Source: Arthrobacter stackebrandtii
GTDB taxonomy: Bacteria > Actinomycetota > Actinomycetes > Actinomycetales > Micrococcaceae
Assembly (NCBI RefSeq): GCF_017876675.1
Contig: NZ_JAGIOI010000001.1
Span: 3,782,001 to 3,846,000 of the forward strand
Length of the DNA: 64,000 bases
Reading direction: 5' to 3'
Of this stretch, positions 40,893 through 49,670 are shown piece after piece. Under the pieces are notes generated by a model. That model was not told the DNA's origin, did not search any database, and saw nothing but the letters and a program-made list of their open reading frames with translations. The position numbers and the translations under genes are program-made. Within the stretch, counting starts at the first letter, position 1; each line of letters starts with the position of its first letter.

Positions 40893-42974
40893 ATGAGTCT
40901 TGCACAGGAGATCAACCGCGTTGTGGCCCCCTTCGAAGTCATCAGCGAATTCCAGCCGGCCGGCGACCAGCCCGCCGCGATCAAGGAGCTGACGGAACGC
41001 ATCAACGCGGGGGAGAAGGACGTGGTCCTCCTGGGTGCCACGGGAACGGGCAAGTCGGCCACGACGGCGTGGCTGATCGAGCAGGTGCAGCGCCCCACGC
41101 TTGTACTGGTGCAAAACAAGACGCTGGCCGCGCAGCTGGCCAACGAGTTCCGCGAATTGCTGCCCAACAATGCCGTCGAGTACTTTGTCTCCTACTACGA
41201 CTACTACCAGCCCGAGGCGTACGTGCCGCAGTCGGATACGTTCATCGAGAAGGACTCTTCCGTCAACGAGGAAGTGGAACGCCTGCGGCACTCGGCCACG
41301 AACGCGCTGCTGACCCGGCGCGACGTCATCGTCGTCGCCACGGTGTCCTGCATCTACGGCCTCGGCACGCCGGAAGAGTACGTGGCCGGCATGGTGACAC
41401 TGACCCGCGGGGACCAGATGAACCGCGACGACCTGCTGCGCAAGTTCGTCAGCATGCAGTACACCCGCAACGACATCGACTTCCACCGCGGCACCTTCCG
41501 TGTGCGCGGTGACACCGTGGAGATCATTCCGATGTACGAGGAACAGGCCATCAGGGTCGAGTTCTTTGGCGACGAGATCGAGAACATCTACACCCTGCAC
41601 CCGCTGACCGGCGAGATCATCCGCGAGGAAAACGAGATGTACGTCTTCCCTGCCTCGCACTATGTTGCCGGGCCGGAACGCATGGCGCGTGCCGTGAAGC
41701 AGATCGAGGACGAGCTGGCCGCCCGCACCAAGGAGCTGGAGAGCCAGAACAAGCTGCTTGAAGCCCAGCGGCTGCGCATGCGCACCACCTATGACCTGGA
41801 AATGATGGAGCAGATGGGCTTCTGCAACGGCATCGAAAACTACTCACGCCACATTGACGGGCGCGAGCAGGGCAGCGCGCCGCACTGCCTGCTCGACTAC
41901 TTCCCGGACGACTTCCTGCTTGTCATCGACGAATCCCACGTGACAGTGCCGCAGATCGGTGCCATGTACGAAGGCGACATGTCCCGCAAGCGCACCCTCG
42001 TGGACCACGGCTTCCGCCTGCCCTCCGCCATGGACAACCGGCCGCTGAAGTGGGATGAGTTCCTGGAACGCATCGGCCAGACCGTCTACCTGTCGGCGAC
42101 GCCGGGCAAGTACGAGCTGGGCGTGTCCGACGGCTATGTCCAGCAGATCATCCGCCCCACCGGCCTGATCGACCCGGAAATCATCGTCAAGCCCTCGCAG
42201 GACCAGATCAACGACCTCCTGGGCGAGATCCGCAAGCGCACGGCGAAGAACGAACGCATCCTTGTCACCACCCTCACCAAGCGCATGGCCGAGGACCTCA
42301 CCGACTACCTGCTCGGCAACAACATCAAGGTCCAGTACCTGCACTCGGACGTGGACACGCTGCGCCGCGTGGAACTGCTGCGCGAGCTGCGCATGGGCGT
42401 CTTCGACGTGCTGGTGGGCATCAACCTGCTGCGTGAAGGGCTAGACCTGCCCGAGGTGTCCCTTGTCAGCATCCTCGATGCCGACAAGGAGGGCTTCCTG
42501 CGTTCGGGGACCTCGCTGATCCAGACAATCGGGCGCGCAGCCCGCAACGTCTCCGGCGAGGTGCACATGTATGCGGACAGGGTCACCGCCTCCATGCAGT
42601 TCGCCATCGACGAGACCAACCGGCGCCGCGAAATCCAGGTCAGCTACAACAAGCAACACGGCATCGACCCGCAGCCGCTGCGCAAGAAAATTGCCGACAT
42701 CACCGACCAGCTGGCACGCGAGGACGCCGACACCGCGGCCCTGCTGGAGGAAGCCCGGCTCAAGCGCGAAGGCGCCGCCAAGGGGACCAAGAAGAAGGCG
42801 TCCGACGGCGCATCCCTCCCGGCTGCTGCCCTCATCACCCTCATTGAGGAGCTCACCGCACAGATGCACGCCGCCGCCGCGGAACTGCACTTTGAGCTTG
42901 CGGCCAGGCTCCGCGACGAGGTGGGCGACCTGAAGAAGGAACTTCGGCAAATGCGCGAAGCAGGCCACGCGTAG
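40893..42974 (+). CDS. uvrB: UvrABC excinuclease subunit B
   Basis: A 693-residue damage-verification helicase subunit of nucleotide excision repair. Motif I is [13 protein letters not shown] (about residue 50); the DNA-inserting beta-hairpin is [22 protein letters not shown] (about 95); DESH-type motif II is [11 protein letters not shown]; motif VI is QTIGRAARN; the C-terminal UVR domain that contacts UvrC is [35 protein letters not shown]. The start is conserved ([30 protein letters not shown]) and a -10 box lies 8 nt upstream. Partner genes uvrA and uvrC are at 53879 and 58398. Confidence 0.98.
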   Translation: MSLAQEINRVVAPFEVISEFQPAGDQPAAIKELTERINAGEKDVVLLGATGTGKSATTAWLIEQVQRPTLVLVQNKTLAAQLANEFRELLPNNAVEYFVSYYDYYQPEAYVPQSDTFIEKDSSVNEEVERLRHSATNALLTRRDVIVVATVSCIYGLGTPEEYVAGMVTLTRGDQMNRDDLLRKFVSMQYTRNDIDFHRGTFRVRGDTVEIIPMYEEQAIRVEFFGDEIENIYTLHPLTGEIIREENEMYVFPASHYVAGPERMARAVKQIEDELAARTKELESQNKLLEAQRLRMRTTYDLEMMEQMGFCNGIENYSRHIDGREQGSAPHCLLDYFPDDFLLVIDESHVTVPQIGAMYEGDMSRKRTLVDHGFRLPSAMDNRPLKWDEFLERIGQTVYLSATPGKYELGVSDGYVQQIIRPTGLIDPEIIVKPSQDQINDLLGEIRKRTAKNERILVTTLTKRMAEDLTDYLLGNNIKVQYLHSDVDTLRRVELLRELRMGVFDVLVGINLLREGLDLPEVSLVSILDADKEGFLRSGTSLIQTIGRAARNVSGEVHMYADRVTASMQFAIDETNRRREIQVSYNKQHGIDPQPLRKKIADITDQLAREDADTAALLEEARLKREGAAKGTKKKASDGASLPAAALITLIEELTAQMHAAAAELHFELAARLRDEVGDLKKELRQMREAGHA

Positions 42975-43096
42975 CGCCCCGCCCGCCGGAATCCGGAAGG
43001 TGCGCGCAGGCATTGTGTGACACCGGGGGCAGGGCCAGAATGGTGGAATCAACCCATTCCAGCCCTCGCCCTGAGGGCCAGACAGGACGGCACGGC

Positions 43097-43441
43097 ATGT
43101 CCAACCCCGTGAACTATTTCGAAATCGGCACGCCGGATCCGGCAGCCGCCGGTGCCTTCTACTCGGGCATGTTCGACTGGCCTGTGGGCCCGCCGTCGGA
43201 TGCCGCCTACAGCATGGTCGACGGCGACCACGGCGGGCTGTGGGACACCTCCGCCATGGGCGGGGGCAGCTGGGCCATCTTCTATGTCCAGGTGGACGAT
43301 GTTGCCGCAAGCCTGGCCAGGGCGGTGGAACTTGGTGCCACCGTCGCTGTGCCGCTCGTGGACAACGGCGCCATTGAATTCGCGCACCTTCTCGATCCGC
43401 AGGGCAGCCGCTTCGGCATCTGGCGCCCCAAGGCACCCTAG
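43097..43441 (+). CDS. VOC-family protein
   Basis: A 114-residue glyoxalase/bleomycin-resistance fold protein: NYFEIGTPDPAAAGAFYSGMFDWPV opens the first module and VQVDDVAASLARAVELGATVAVPLV the second; it ends FAHLLDPQGSRFGIWRP. The ATG at 43097 has AGGA 9 nt upstream. It may be co-oriented with uvrB by chance only (122-nt gap). Substrate unknown. Confidence 0.87.
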   Translation: MSNPVNYFEIGTPDPAAAGAFYSGMFDWPVGPPSDAAYSMVDGDHGGLWDTSAMGGGSWAIFYVQVDDVAASLARAVELGATVAVPLVDNGAIEFAHLLDPQGSRFGIWRPKAP

Positions 43442-43451
43442 CGGCCCGTTC

Positions 43452-43481
43452 CCGGCGCCGGTGCAGCCGCCCCGGCGCCGG
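43452..43481. terminator. Twin CCGGCGCCGG palindromes between convergent genes
   Basis: Two copies of the self-complementary decamer lie exactly 20 nt apart (43452-43461 and 43472-43481), which can pair with each other around a 10-nt loop. Placed between two convergent stop codons, they probably act as a terminator. Confidence 0.5.
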
Positions 43482-43487
43482 CAGCCG

Positions 43488-44771
43488 TTACGCCCGGACC
43501 ATGCCCAGCAGCCGGGCGAAGATGCCCTCGCCGTCGTCCGCGATGCCGTCGTGGTGGAAGTCGGCCGTCTCCCACACCTGGAGGTTCTTGACCTGGGAGG
43601 CGGTGGCGGTGGAGATGTCCCGGTCCACGTAGATGTCGTCGCTGTAGACGGCGGCGGCCACGGGCACGGTGTTCCGGGCCAGCTGGTCGAGGTCGTACAG
43701 TGCGCCCCAGCCCTCGGTGCGTCCGGCCAGCACCCCCGCCAGTTCGTTCAGCGGCACGAGTGCGGGATCCTGCTCGAAGTACCACGGGTAGACGGCCTCG
43801 CCCGTCAGCAGCGGCTCGGCAGCATCCGGGTGGAAGTCGGGGTGCCCGCGCAGCACGCGGGCGGCGGCCCAGTTGCTGGCCTCGCCCTGGACGTAGATGG
43901 ATTCGTGCATGAGCGCGTACAGCGGGTTTGCCGCGCGGCAGACCAACAGGGACACCTGCGCCAAGAAGCCGTCGGAGAGCCGGTCGCCGTCGGGCGTGGG
44001 AACAAAGGCGTCCTCCAGCAGGTAGTGGAGTGCGTCGAACCGGGTGTTGCCGCCAAAGAAGTTGCCCAGCATCTGGACACGCTCCGGGGTGAGGCGCTCA
44101 CCGGTGGGCAGCTGTTCTGGGACGGACGCCACGTGGCGCATCAGGCGGGTCAGCAGGGGGCGGTCGCCCGGGTACTTGGCAAAGTACTCGGCATTGCGGC
44201 TGCGCAGGCGCGCAAACGTAGCCTGGTAGACCTGGTCGGCCGGGCCCGTGAGCGGGCCCAGGCCCCCGGTGACCAGGGCTTCCTTGACGCCTTCCGGCGC
44301 GAAGGACAGGTACGTCAAGGCGCAAAAGCCGCCATAGCTCTGGCCAAAGAGGCTCCATGCGGGCGAGCCCAGCTCGGCCCGGATGAGCTCGGCATCGGCC
44401 ACGATGCTGTCGGCCCGGAAGTGCGAGAGGTAGTCGGCCTGTGCCGAAACGTCCCCCACAAGGGGCAGGGTCTGGCGGTTGGCCGGCGTCGAAAGGCCGG
44501 TGCCGCGCTGGTCCAGCATGAGCACCCGGAAGTGCTTGGTGGCCTCGGCGAGCCAGCCGCTGAGCCCGGCGGGGCGGTTGCCGCGCCCGCCCGGCCCGCC
44601 CTGCAGGAACAGCAGCCACGGAAGCGAGCCGGCCTCACCACGGGCATCTTCGAGCTCGCGGGCATAGACCTCGATGGTGGGGCCGGACGGGTTGGCGTGG
44701 TCCAGGGGGACATCGAAACGGTGGTCGCGCATGCGCACGCCGCGGATCACCCAGGAGTCCGATGACCTCAT
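43488..44771 (-). CDS. Alpha/beta hydrolase, proline-iminopeptidase-like
   Basis: A 427-residue serine hydrolase. The fold begins with WLLFLQGGPGGRGNRP (oxyanion region HGGPG type; here QGGPG) and HFRVLMLDQRGTGLST; the nucleophile elbow is FGQSYGG, and DIYVDRD with the late HHDG supply likely Asp and His. The architecture matches the S33 peptidase family. The start at 44771 overlaps the stop of the upstream GNAT gene by ATGA, so both are co-translated. An in-frame extension to 44921 lies inside the GNAT gene and is rejected. Peptidase activity is inferred. Confidence 0.9.
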   Translation of the reverse strand: MRSSDSWVIRGVRMRDHRFDVPLDHANPSGPTIEVYARELEDARGEAGSLPWLLFLQGGPGGRGNRPAGLSGWLAEATKHFRVLMLDQRGTGLSTPANRQTLPLVGDVSAQADYLSHFRADSIVADAELIRAELGSPAWSLFGQSYGGFCALTYLSFAPEGVKEALVTGGLGPLTGPADQVYQATFARLRSRNAEYFAKYPGDRPLLTRLMRHVASVPEQLPTGERLTPERVQMLGNFFGGNTRFDALHYLLEDAFVPTPDGDRLSDGFLAQVSLLVCRAANPLYALMHESIYVQGEASNWAAARVLRGHPDFHPDAAEPLLTGEAVYPWYFEQDPALVPLNELAGVLAGRTEGWGALYDLDQLARNTVPVAAAVYSDDIYVDRDISTATASQVKNLQVWETADFHHDGIADDGEGIFARLLGMVRA

Positions 44772-45280
44772 GCCTTGACCCCAACGTGGCTTGCTGCCGG
44801 TGCGCCAAATGTGGTGAGGGCATCGCCGTCGAGCCGGTACACGTGCCAGCCGTCCATGGGGCCCGCGCCAAACGACTTGTAGAAGTTGATGGAGGGTTCG
44901 TTCCAGTCCAGCACACTCCACTCGAAGCGGGCGTAGCCGCGTTCAACGGCGATCTGCGCCAGCTTTTGCAGCAACTTCCTGCCATGGCCGCCGCCGCGGG
45001 CCTCGGGCCGCACGTAGAGGTCCTCGAGGTAGATCCCGTGCGTGCCCTCCCATGTGGAGTAGTTCAGGAACCACAGCGCGAATCCCACAATGGGCTCGCC
45101 TGCGGTGTCCGACTCCACCACGTGGGCAAAGATCTGTGGGTTGTCGCCGAAGAGATTTGCGTGCAGCATCTCAACGGTGTTCTTGACGGCGTCGGGCTCT
45201 TTTTCATAAACAGCCAGGTCGTGGATCATGCCAAGGATGGCGGGGACATCGGCGGGCACAGCGGCGCGTAGCAAACTCAT
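44768..45280 (-). CDS. GNAT N-acetyltransferase, diamine/spermidine type
   Basis: A 170-residue single GNAT domain close to the spermidine/spermine acetyltransferase group. LLRAAVPADVPAILGMIHDLAVYEKEPDAV, FALWFLNYSTWEGTHGIYLEDLYVRPEARGGGHGRKLLQKLAQIA (motif A, acetyl-CoA loop) and FEWSVLDWNEPSINFYKSFGA (motif B) are all as in that family. It likely acetylates a polyamine or thialysine-like amine. TAAGCT on the minus strand lies 7 nt before the ATG, so the transcript is probably leaderless; the hydrolase gene follows by overlap. Confidence 0.92.
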   Translation of the reverse strand: MSLLRAAVPADVPAILGMIHDLAVYEKEPDAVKNTVEMLHANLFGDNPQIFAHVVESDTAGEPIVGFALWFLNYSTWEGTHGIYLEDLYVRPEARGGGHGRKLLQKLAQIAVERGYARFEWSVLDWNEPSINFYKSFGAGPMDGWHVYRLDGDALTTFGAPAASHVGVKA

Positions 45281-45286
45281 GGAACG

Positions 45287-45292
45287 AGCTTA
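45287..45292 (-). promoter_or_regulatory. -10 box TAAGCT of the GNAT-hydrolase unit
   Basis: TAAGCT on the minus strand ends 7 nt before ATG 45280; leaderless start predicted. Confidence 0.5.
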
Positions 45293-45301
45293 TCGCGCAC
45301 C

Positions 45302-47845
45302 TCACATCCTGCTGAATTCCTTGAAAATCACGACGGCGGCCCCGGCTTCGTTGGAGGCCTCAAGATCCACTGTGGCCGCCATGAACCAGTCGTTGTTGCC
45401 TTCGGGATCAACGACGGTTTGGCGGACGGCCCACTCCGAGGCGCCCGGATTGATGTGCAGCAGGGAGGGGCCGCGCGCTGCCGGGCCGGACTCCAGCCAT
45501 TCGTGCTCGTCCCAGTACGCATCCAGCGCATCGGCCCAGCGGTCGGCATCCCAGCCGTGGTCGCCGTCGAGCGCCCCCAGGGCCTCAAAGTCGTCGTCGG
45601 CGGCCAGCTCCACGCGGCGGAACAACTCGTTGCGGACCATGACCCGGAAGGCGCGGGAATTGTCTGTCAGGCGCGGCGGTGCCGGCGGAAGGGCCGTCTC
45701 CTCCGGTGCGGTTGAGTCTTCGCCGCTGGTCATCTTCTCCCACTCATCCAGCAGGCTGGAGTCGACCTGGCGGACCAGCTCGCCGAGCCAGGAGATGATG
45801 TCCTCGAGGTCCTCGCGCAGGGCATCCTGCGGGACTGTCTGGCGCAGCGCCTTGTAGGCGTCGGTCAGGTAGCGCAGCACGATGCCCTCGGAGCGGGCCA
45901 GGGAGTAGTACTGGACGTATTCGCCAAAGTTCATGGCGCGTTCGTACATGTCGCGGATGATGGACTTCGGGCTCAGCTCGAAGTCGCCCATCCACGGGGC
46001 GGCCTTGCGGTAGACCTCGAAGGCGTCGGAGAGCATCTCCAGGAGCGGCATGGGGTAGGTGATCTGGTCGAGGATCGCCATCCGCTCGTCGTACTCGATG
46101 CCCTGCGCCTTCATGTCCGTGATCTTCTCGGTGCGGGCGCGCTTGAGCTGGGCCGAGAGGATCTGGCGCGGTTTCTCCAGGGTTGCCTCGATGACGGAGA
46201 TGACGTCGAGCGCGTAGCTGGGGGACTCGGCGTCGAGCAGGTCCAGGGCAGCGAGGGCGAAGGGGGAGAGTGGCTGGTTCAGGGCAAAGTTCATCTGCAG
46301 GTGGACCGTGAGCCGGACGGTGCGGCCGTCGTTTTCGAGCTCGTCCTCGGGGATGCGCTCCACGACACCGGCGCCAAGGAGTTCCCGGTACATGCCGATC
46401 GCCTTGCGGATCAGGGCGCGCTGCCTGGCCGGAGTCTCGTGGTTCTCCGTCAGCAGCGCCTTGGCGGCCGCGAAGGGGTCGCCCGGGCGTTCCAGCAGGT
46501 TCAGCAGCATGGCGTGCGTGATGGTGAAGCTGGAGGTCAGCGGCTCCGGCACGGATTCGGCCAGGCGCGTGAACGTGGGCTCGCCCCAGGACACGAAGCC
46601 CTGCATGGGCTTCTTCTTGACCACCTGGCGCAGCTTCTTCTGGTCGTCGCCGAACTTCGCCACGGCCTTGGCCATGGCCTTGGTGTTTTCAATGACATGT
46701 TCTGGCGCCTGCACAATGACGGTGCCTGCGGTGTCGTAGCCGGCCCGGCCTGCGCGCCCGGCAATCTGCTGGAACTCGCGCACCTGCAAGACGCGCGTCT
46801 TCACGCCGTCGTACTTGCTCAGGGCGGTCAGCAACACGGTGCGGATGGGCACGTTGATGCCCACGCCGAGGGTGTCGGTGCCACAGATGACCTTCAGCAG
46901 CCCGGCCTGGGCCAGCTGCTCAACCAGGCGGCGGTACTTGGGCAGCATGCCGGCGTGGTGGACGCCGATGCCGTGGCGCACCAGCCGGTTGAGGGTCTTG
47001 CCGAATCCGGCGGAGAAGCGGAACCCGGCAATGAGCTCGCCGATCTTGTCCTTTTCCTCGCGGGTGCACACGTTGATGCTCATGAGGTTCTGGGCGCGGT
47101 CAATGGCCTCGGCCTGGCTGAAGTGCACCACATAGACGGGCACCTGCTTGGTGGCCAGCAGCTCCTCGAGGGTCTCGTGCACGCCGGTCTGGACGTAGTA
47201 GTAATGCAGGGGGATGGGGCGTTCGCCCGAGGAGACGGTGGTGGTGTCCCGGTTGGTCAGCTCCGTCAGCTCACGCTCGAAGCGGCTGACGTCACCCAGG
47301 GTGGCGCTCATGAGCAGGAACTGCGACTGCGGCAGCTCCAGCAGGGGCAGCTGCCAGGCCCAGCCGCGCTGCGGGTCCGAGTAGTAGTGGAACTCGTCCA
47401 TGATGACAACGCCGACGTCGGCGTCCTCGCCCTCGCGCAGCGCAATGTTGGCCAGGATCTCCGCCGTGCAGCAAATGATGGGGGCGTCCTGGTTCACGGA
47501 GGAATCTCCCGTGATCATGCCGACGTTCTCGGCCCCGAAGATCTCGCACAGGGCAAAGAACTTCTCGGAAACAAGCGCCTTGATGGGGGCCGTGTAGTAG
47601 CTGGCGGCACCACGGGCCATGGCGTTGAAGTGCGCCGCGATGGCCACCATGGACTTGCCCGAGCCCGTGGGGGTGGACAGGATCACGTTGTTGCCGCTGA
47701 CCAGCTCCAGCGCCGCCTCTTCCTGCGCCGGGTACAGCTCCAGCCCCCGGTCCAGGGTCCACTCCAGGAACGCGTCCAAAACGTCGTCGTCGGAGGAGGT
47801 TTGCGGGTTCAGGGTGGCGAGCTGTTCAAGAAGATTCATGGTCAT
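45302..47845 (-). CDS. Ski2-like DEAD/DEAH helicase (DUF3516)
   Basis: An 847-residue superfamily 2 helicase, probably acting on RNA. Motif I STPTGSGKSMVAIAAHF (about residue 60), motif Ia TAPIKALVSEKFF, motif II MDEFHYY (DEFH box), motif III LMSATLG, motif VI EFQQIAGRAGRAGYD, then the C-terminal DUF3516 domain that is specific to actinobacteria. Ski2-type proteins usually help RNA decay. The start is either ATG 47845 or 47839; a TAAGCT box at 47849-47854 is near both. It is divergent from the methyltransferase gene. Confidence 0.93.
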   Translation of the reverse strand: MTMNLLEQLATLNPQTSSDDDVLDAFLEWTLDRGLELYPAQEEAALELVSGNNVILSTPTGSGKSMVAIAAHFNAMARGAASYYTAPIKALVSEKFFALCEIFGAENVGMITGDSSVNQDAPIICCTAEILANIALREGEDADVGVVIMDEFHYYSDPQRGWAWQLPLLELPQSQFLLMSATLGDVSRFERELTELTNRDTTTVSSGERPIPLHYYYVQTGVHETLEELLATKQVPVYVVHFSQAEAIDRAQNLMSINVCTREEKDKIGELIAGFRFSAGFGKTLNRLVRHGIGVHHAGMLPKYRRLVEQLAQAGLLKVICGTDTLGVGINVPIRTVLLTALSKYDGVKTRVLQVREFQQIAGRAGRAGYDTAGTVIVQAPEHVIENTKAMAKAVAKFGDDQKKLRQVVKKKPMQGFVSWGEPTFTRLAESVPEPLTSSFTITHAMLLNLLERPGDPFAAAKALLTENHETPARQRALIRKAIGMYRELLGAGVVERIPEDELENDGRTVRLTVHLQMNFALNQPLSPFALAALDLLDAESPSYALDVISVIEATLEKPRQILSAQLKRARTEKITDMKAQGIEYDERMAILDQITYPMPLLEMLSDAFEVYRKAAPWMGDFELSPKSIIRDMYERAMNFGEYVQYYSLARSEGIVLRYLTDAYKALRQTVPQDALREDLEDIISWLGELVRQVDSSLLDEWEKMTSGEDSTAPEETALPPAPPRLTDNSRAFRVMVRNELFRRVELAADDDFEALGALDGDHGWDADRWADALDAYWDEHEWLESGPAARGPSLLHINPGASEWAVRQTVVDPEGNNDWFMAATVDLEASNEAGAAVVIFKEFSRM

Positions 47846-47954
47846 CCCAGCTTAGGCGTTCGTGCCGACACGGAAGAACCGAAGGGCATGCAGGCCGGCC
47901 CCGGCCAGGGTGCGGCGCGCCGGGGCCGGCCGCCGCGTGTGGCAGGATGGCGCC

Positions 47955-48782
47955 ATGGGCGAACAAGAATTCCTGTGGGAACCGGCCAAGTATGTGGAGT
48001 TTGGCGACCACCGCAACCGGCCGTTCCTGGACCTCACCTCCCGCATCGGCGCCGCCGCGCCCCGGGCTGTCGTGGACCTGGGCTGCGGCCCGGGCAACCT
48101 GACGGCCACGCTGTCCGCCCGCTGGCCCGGCGCCTCCGTGCTGGGGATCGACAGCTCCGCCGCCATGGTTGCGGAGGCGCAGAAACTTGCCACCCCGCAC
48201 GACGGCGTTGCTTCCGCAGCTGCCTCGCCGCACAGTGCGCCGGGGCTGGCGTTTGCCAGGGGAGACATCGCCGACTGGCACCCCGGCCCCGACACCGACG
48301 TGGTGGTTTCCAATGCGGCCCTTCAGTGGGTGCCCGGCCACCTGGAACTCATGTCCGGCTGGCTCGCGGAGCTGCGCCCGGGCGCGTGGCTGGGAGTCCA
48401 GGTGCCCGGGAACTTTGGGGCGCCGTCGCACATGTTGATGCGGGAGCTGGCCGCCAGCCAAAGGTGGCGCAGGCAGCTGGACGGCGTGCTGCGGCACGAC
48501 GACGCCGTGGCGGAACCGGGGGACTACCTGGAGCTGCTGCTGCGCGGCGGCCTGCGCGCGGATGTCTGGGAAACCACGTACAACCAATTGCTGCCGGGCG
48601 AGAACCCGGTGCTGGAGTGGGTGCGGGGCACCGGGCTGCGCCCCGTCCTTGCCGCCCTCGGTTCGGACAGCGCAGAATTTGAGCGGGAGTATTCGGCCCT
48701 GCTGGCCCAGGCCTATCCCCGCGGGGAGCACGGCACGATCTTTCCTTTTCGACGCATTTTCATGGTGGGAGAAAAACAATGA
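47955..48782 (+). CDS. Trans-aconitate 2-methyltransferase-like SAM methyltransferase
   Basis: A 275-residue class I methyltransferase. VVDLGCGPGNLTATLSARWPGASVLGIDSSAAMV is the SAM-binding motif I/II, and DTDVVVSNAALQWVPGH plus GAWLGVQVPGNFGAPSH match the Tam family, which methyl-esterifies trans-aconitate to relieve citric-acid-cycle inhibition. A Ser/Ala insertion lies between the second and third strands. ATG at 47955 follows a CAGGAT box by 7 nt. It overlaps the deacetylase gene by ATGA. Assignment to trans-aconitate is by family resemblance. Confidence 0.87.
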   Translation: MGEQEFLWEPAKYVEFGDHRNRPFLDLTSRIGAAAPRAVVDLGCGPGNLTATLSARWPGASVLGIDSSAAMVAEAQKLATPHDGVASAAASPHSAPGLAFARGDIADWHPGPDTDVVVSNAALQWVPGHLELMSGWLAELRPGAWLGVQVPGNFGAPSHMLMRELAASQRWRRQLDGVLRHDDAVAEPGDYLELLLRGGLRADVWETTYNQLLPGENPVLEWVRGTGLRPVLAALGSDSAEFEREYSALLAQAYPRGEHGTIFPFRRIFMVGEKQ

Positions 48783-49477
48783 CCGGCTTTGAGGAATTTC
48801 CGCAGGACTGGCAGCGTGCGCTCGTGCTCGTGGCGCACCCGGACGACCCCGAGTACGGGATGGCTGCGGCCGTTGCCGAGTGGGTGGCTGCCGGCAAGGA
48901 GGTCAGCTATGTCCTCGCCACGCGCGGGGAGGCAGGGATTGCGGGCCTGGCGCCCGCGGAGTCGGGGCCGCTGCGTGTGCAGGAACAATGGGACGCCTGC
49001 GCGCATGTGGGCGTCACGGATCTGGTGTTCCTCGACCATCCCGACGGGCGGATTGAGGAGGGGTTGGGGCTGCGGCGCGACTTTGCCCGGGAAATCCGCC
49101 GGGTCAAGCCGGACCTGGTGCTGACGCTGAACCACCGCGACGAATGGGGGCAGGGACGCTGGAATACGGCCGACCACCGGGCCGTGGGCCGTGCCGTGCT
49201 GGATGCCGTGGGCGACGCCGACAACGACTGGATCTTCCCCGAGCTGCTGGAAGAAGGCCTGCCGCGGCACAAGGCGCGGTGGGTGGCTGTCATGTCGCCG
49301 CGGCCCACACATGCCCAGGCCGTCTCGCCCGGCAGCATTGAGAAGGCCGTGGCGTCACTGGCCGAACACAAGGAGTACATGCGGGCGCTGAGCGACATGC
49401 CCGTGGAGGACCAGGCGCGCGCGCAGACGGAAATGGTCACGGAGGGCGGGAAGGTGGCCTTCGAGCTTTACGGCTGA
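48779..49477 (+). CDS. PIG-L family deacetylase
   Basis: A 232-residue LmbE/PIG-L zinc deacetylase. The zinc site is AHPDDPEYG (His, Asp, Asp) and the later His in TADHRAVG; the catalytic Asp is in the first motif. Relatives include MshB and Mca of mycothiol metabolism and GlcNAc-phosphatidylinositol deacetylase. Sequence alone does not tell which amide is cleaved. The gene is translationally coupled to the Tam-like gene. Confidence 0.92.
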   Translation: MTGFEEFPQDWQRALVLVAHPDDPEYGMAAAVAEWVAAGKEVSYVLATRGEAGIAGLAPAESGPLRVQEQWDACAHVGVTDLVFLDHPDGRIEEGLGLRRDFAREIRRVKPDLVLTLNHRDEWGQGRWNTADHRAVGRAVLDAVGDADNDWIFPELLEEGLPRHKARWVAVMSPRPTHAQAVSPGSIEKAVASLAEHKEYMRALSDMPVEDQARAQTEMVTEGGKVAFELYG

Positions 49478-49670
49478 GCCACTTCCCGAAAGCCCGGTTC
49501 ACTGCCCGGCCCGCCCGCCGGCGCAAGGCGCCCAACGCCGTCGTGCCTGGCGAAAAACGTCGTCGCGCTGTCAGTGAACACACAGCCGCCGAACGCTGCC
49601 AAACACCGTCCGGCAGGAGTACGTTGTTAGCGGTAGCAATTCATTGTCCGGGGCAACAACAGGAGGATCT

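Noticed and set aside
46301-48682. Long plus-strand frame opposite the helicase gene
   Set aside because: Overlaps the whole helicase 5' half and the methyltransferase; Gly/His/Arg-rich, no known motif.
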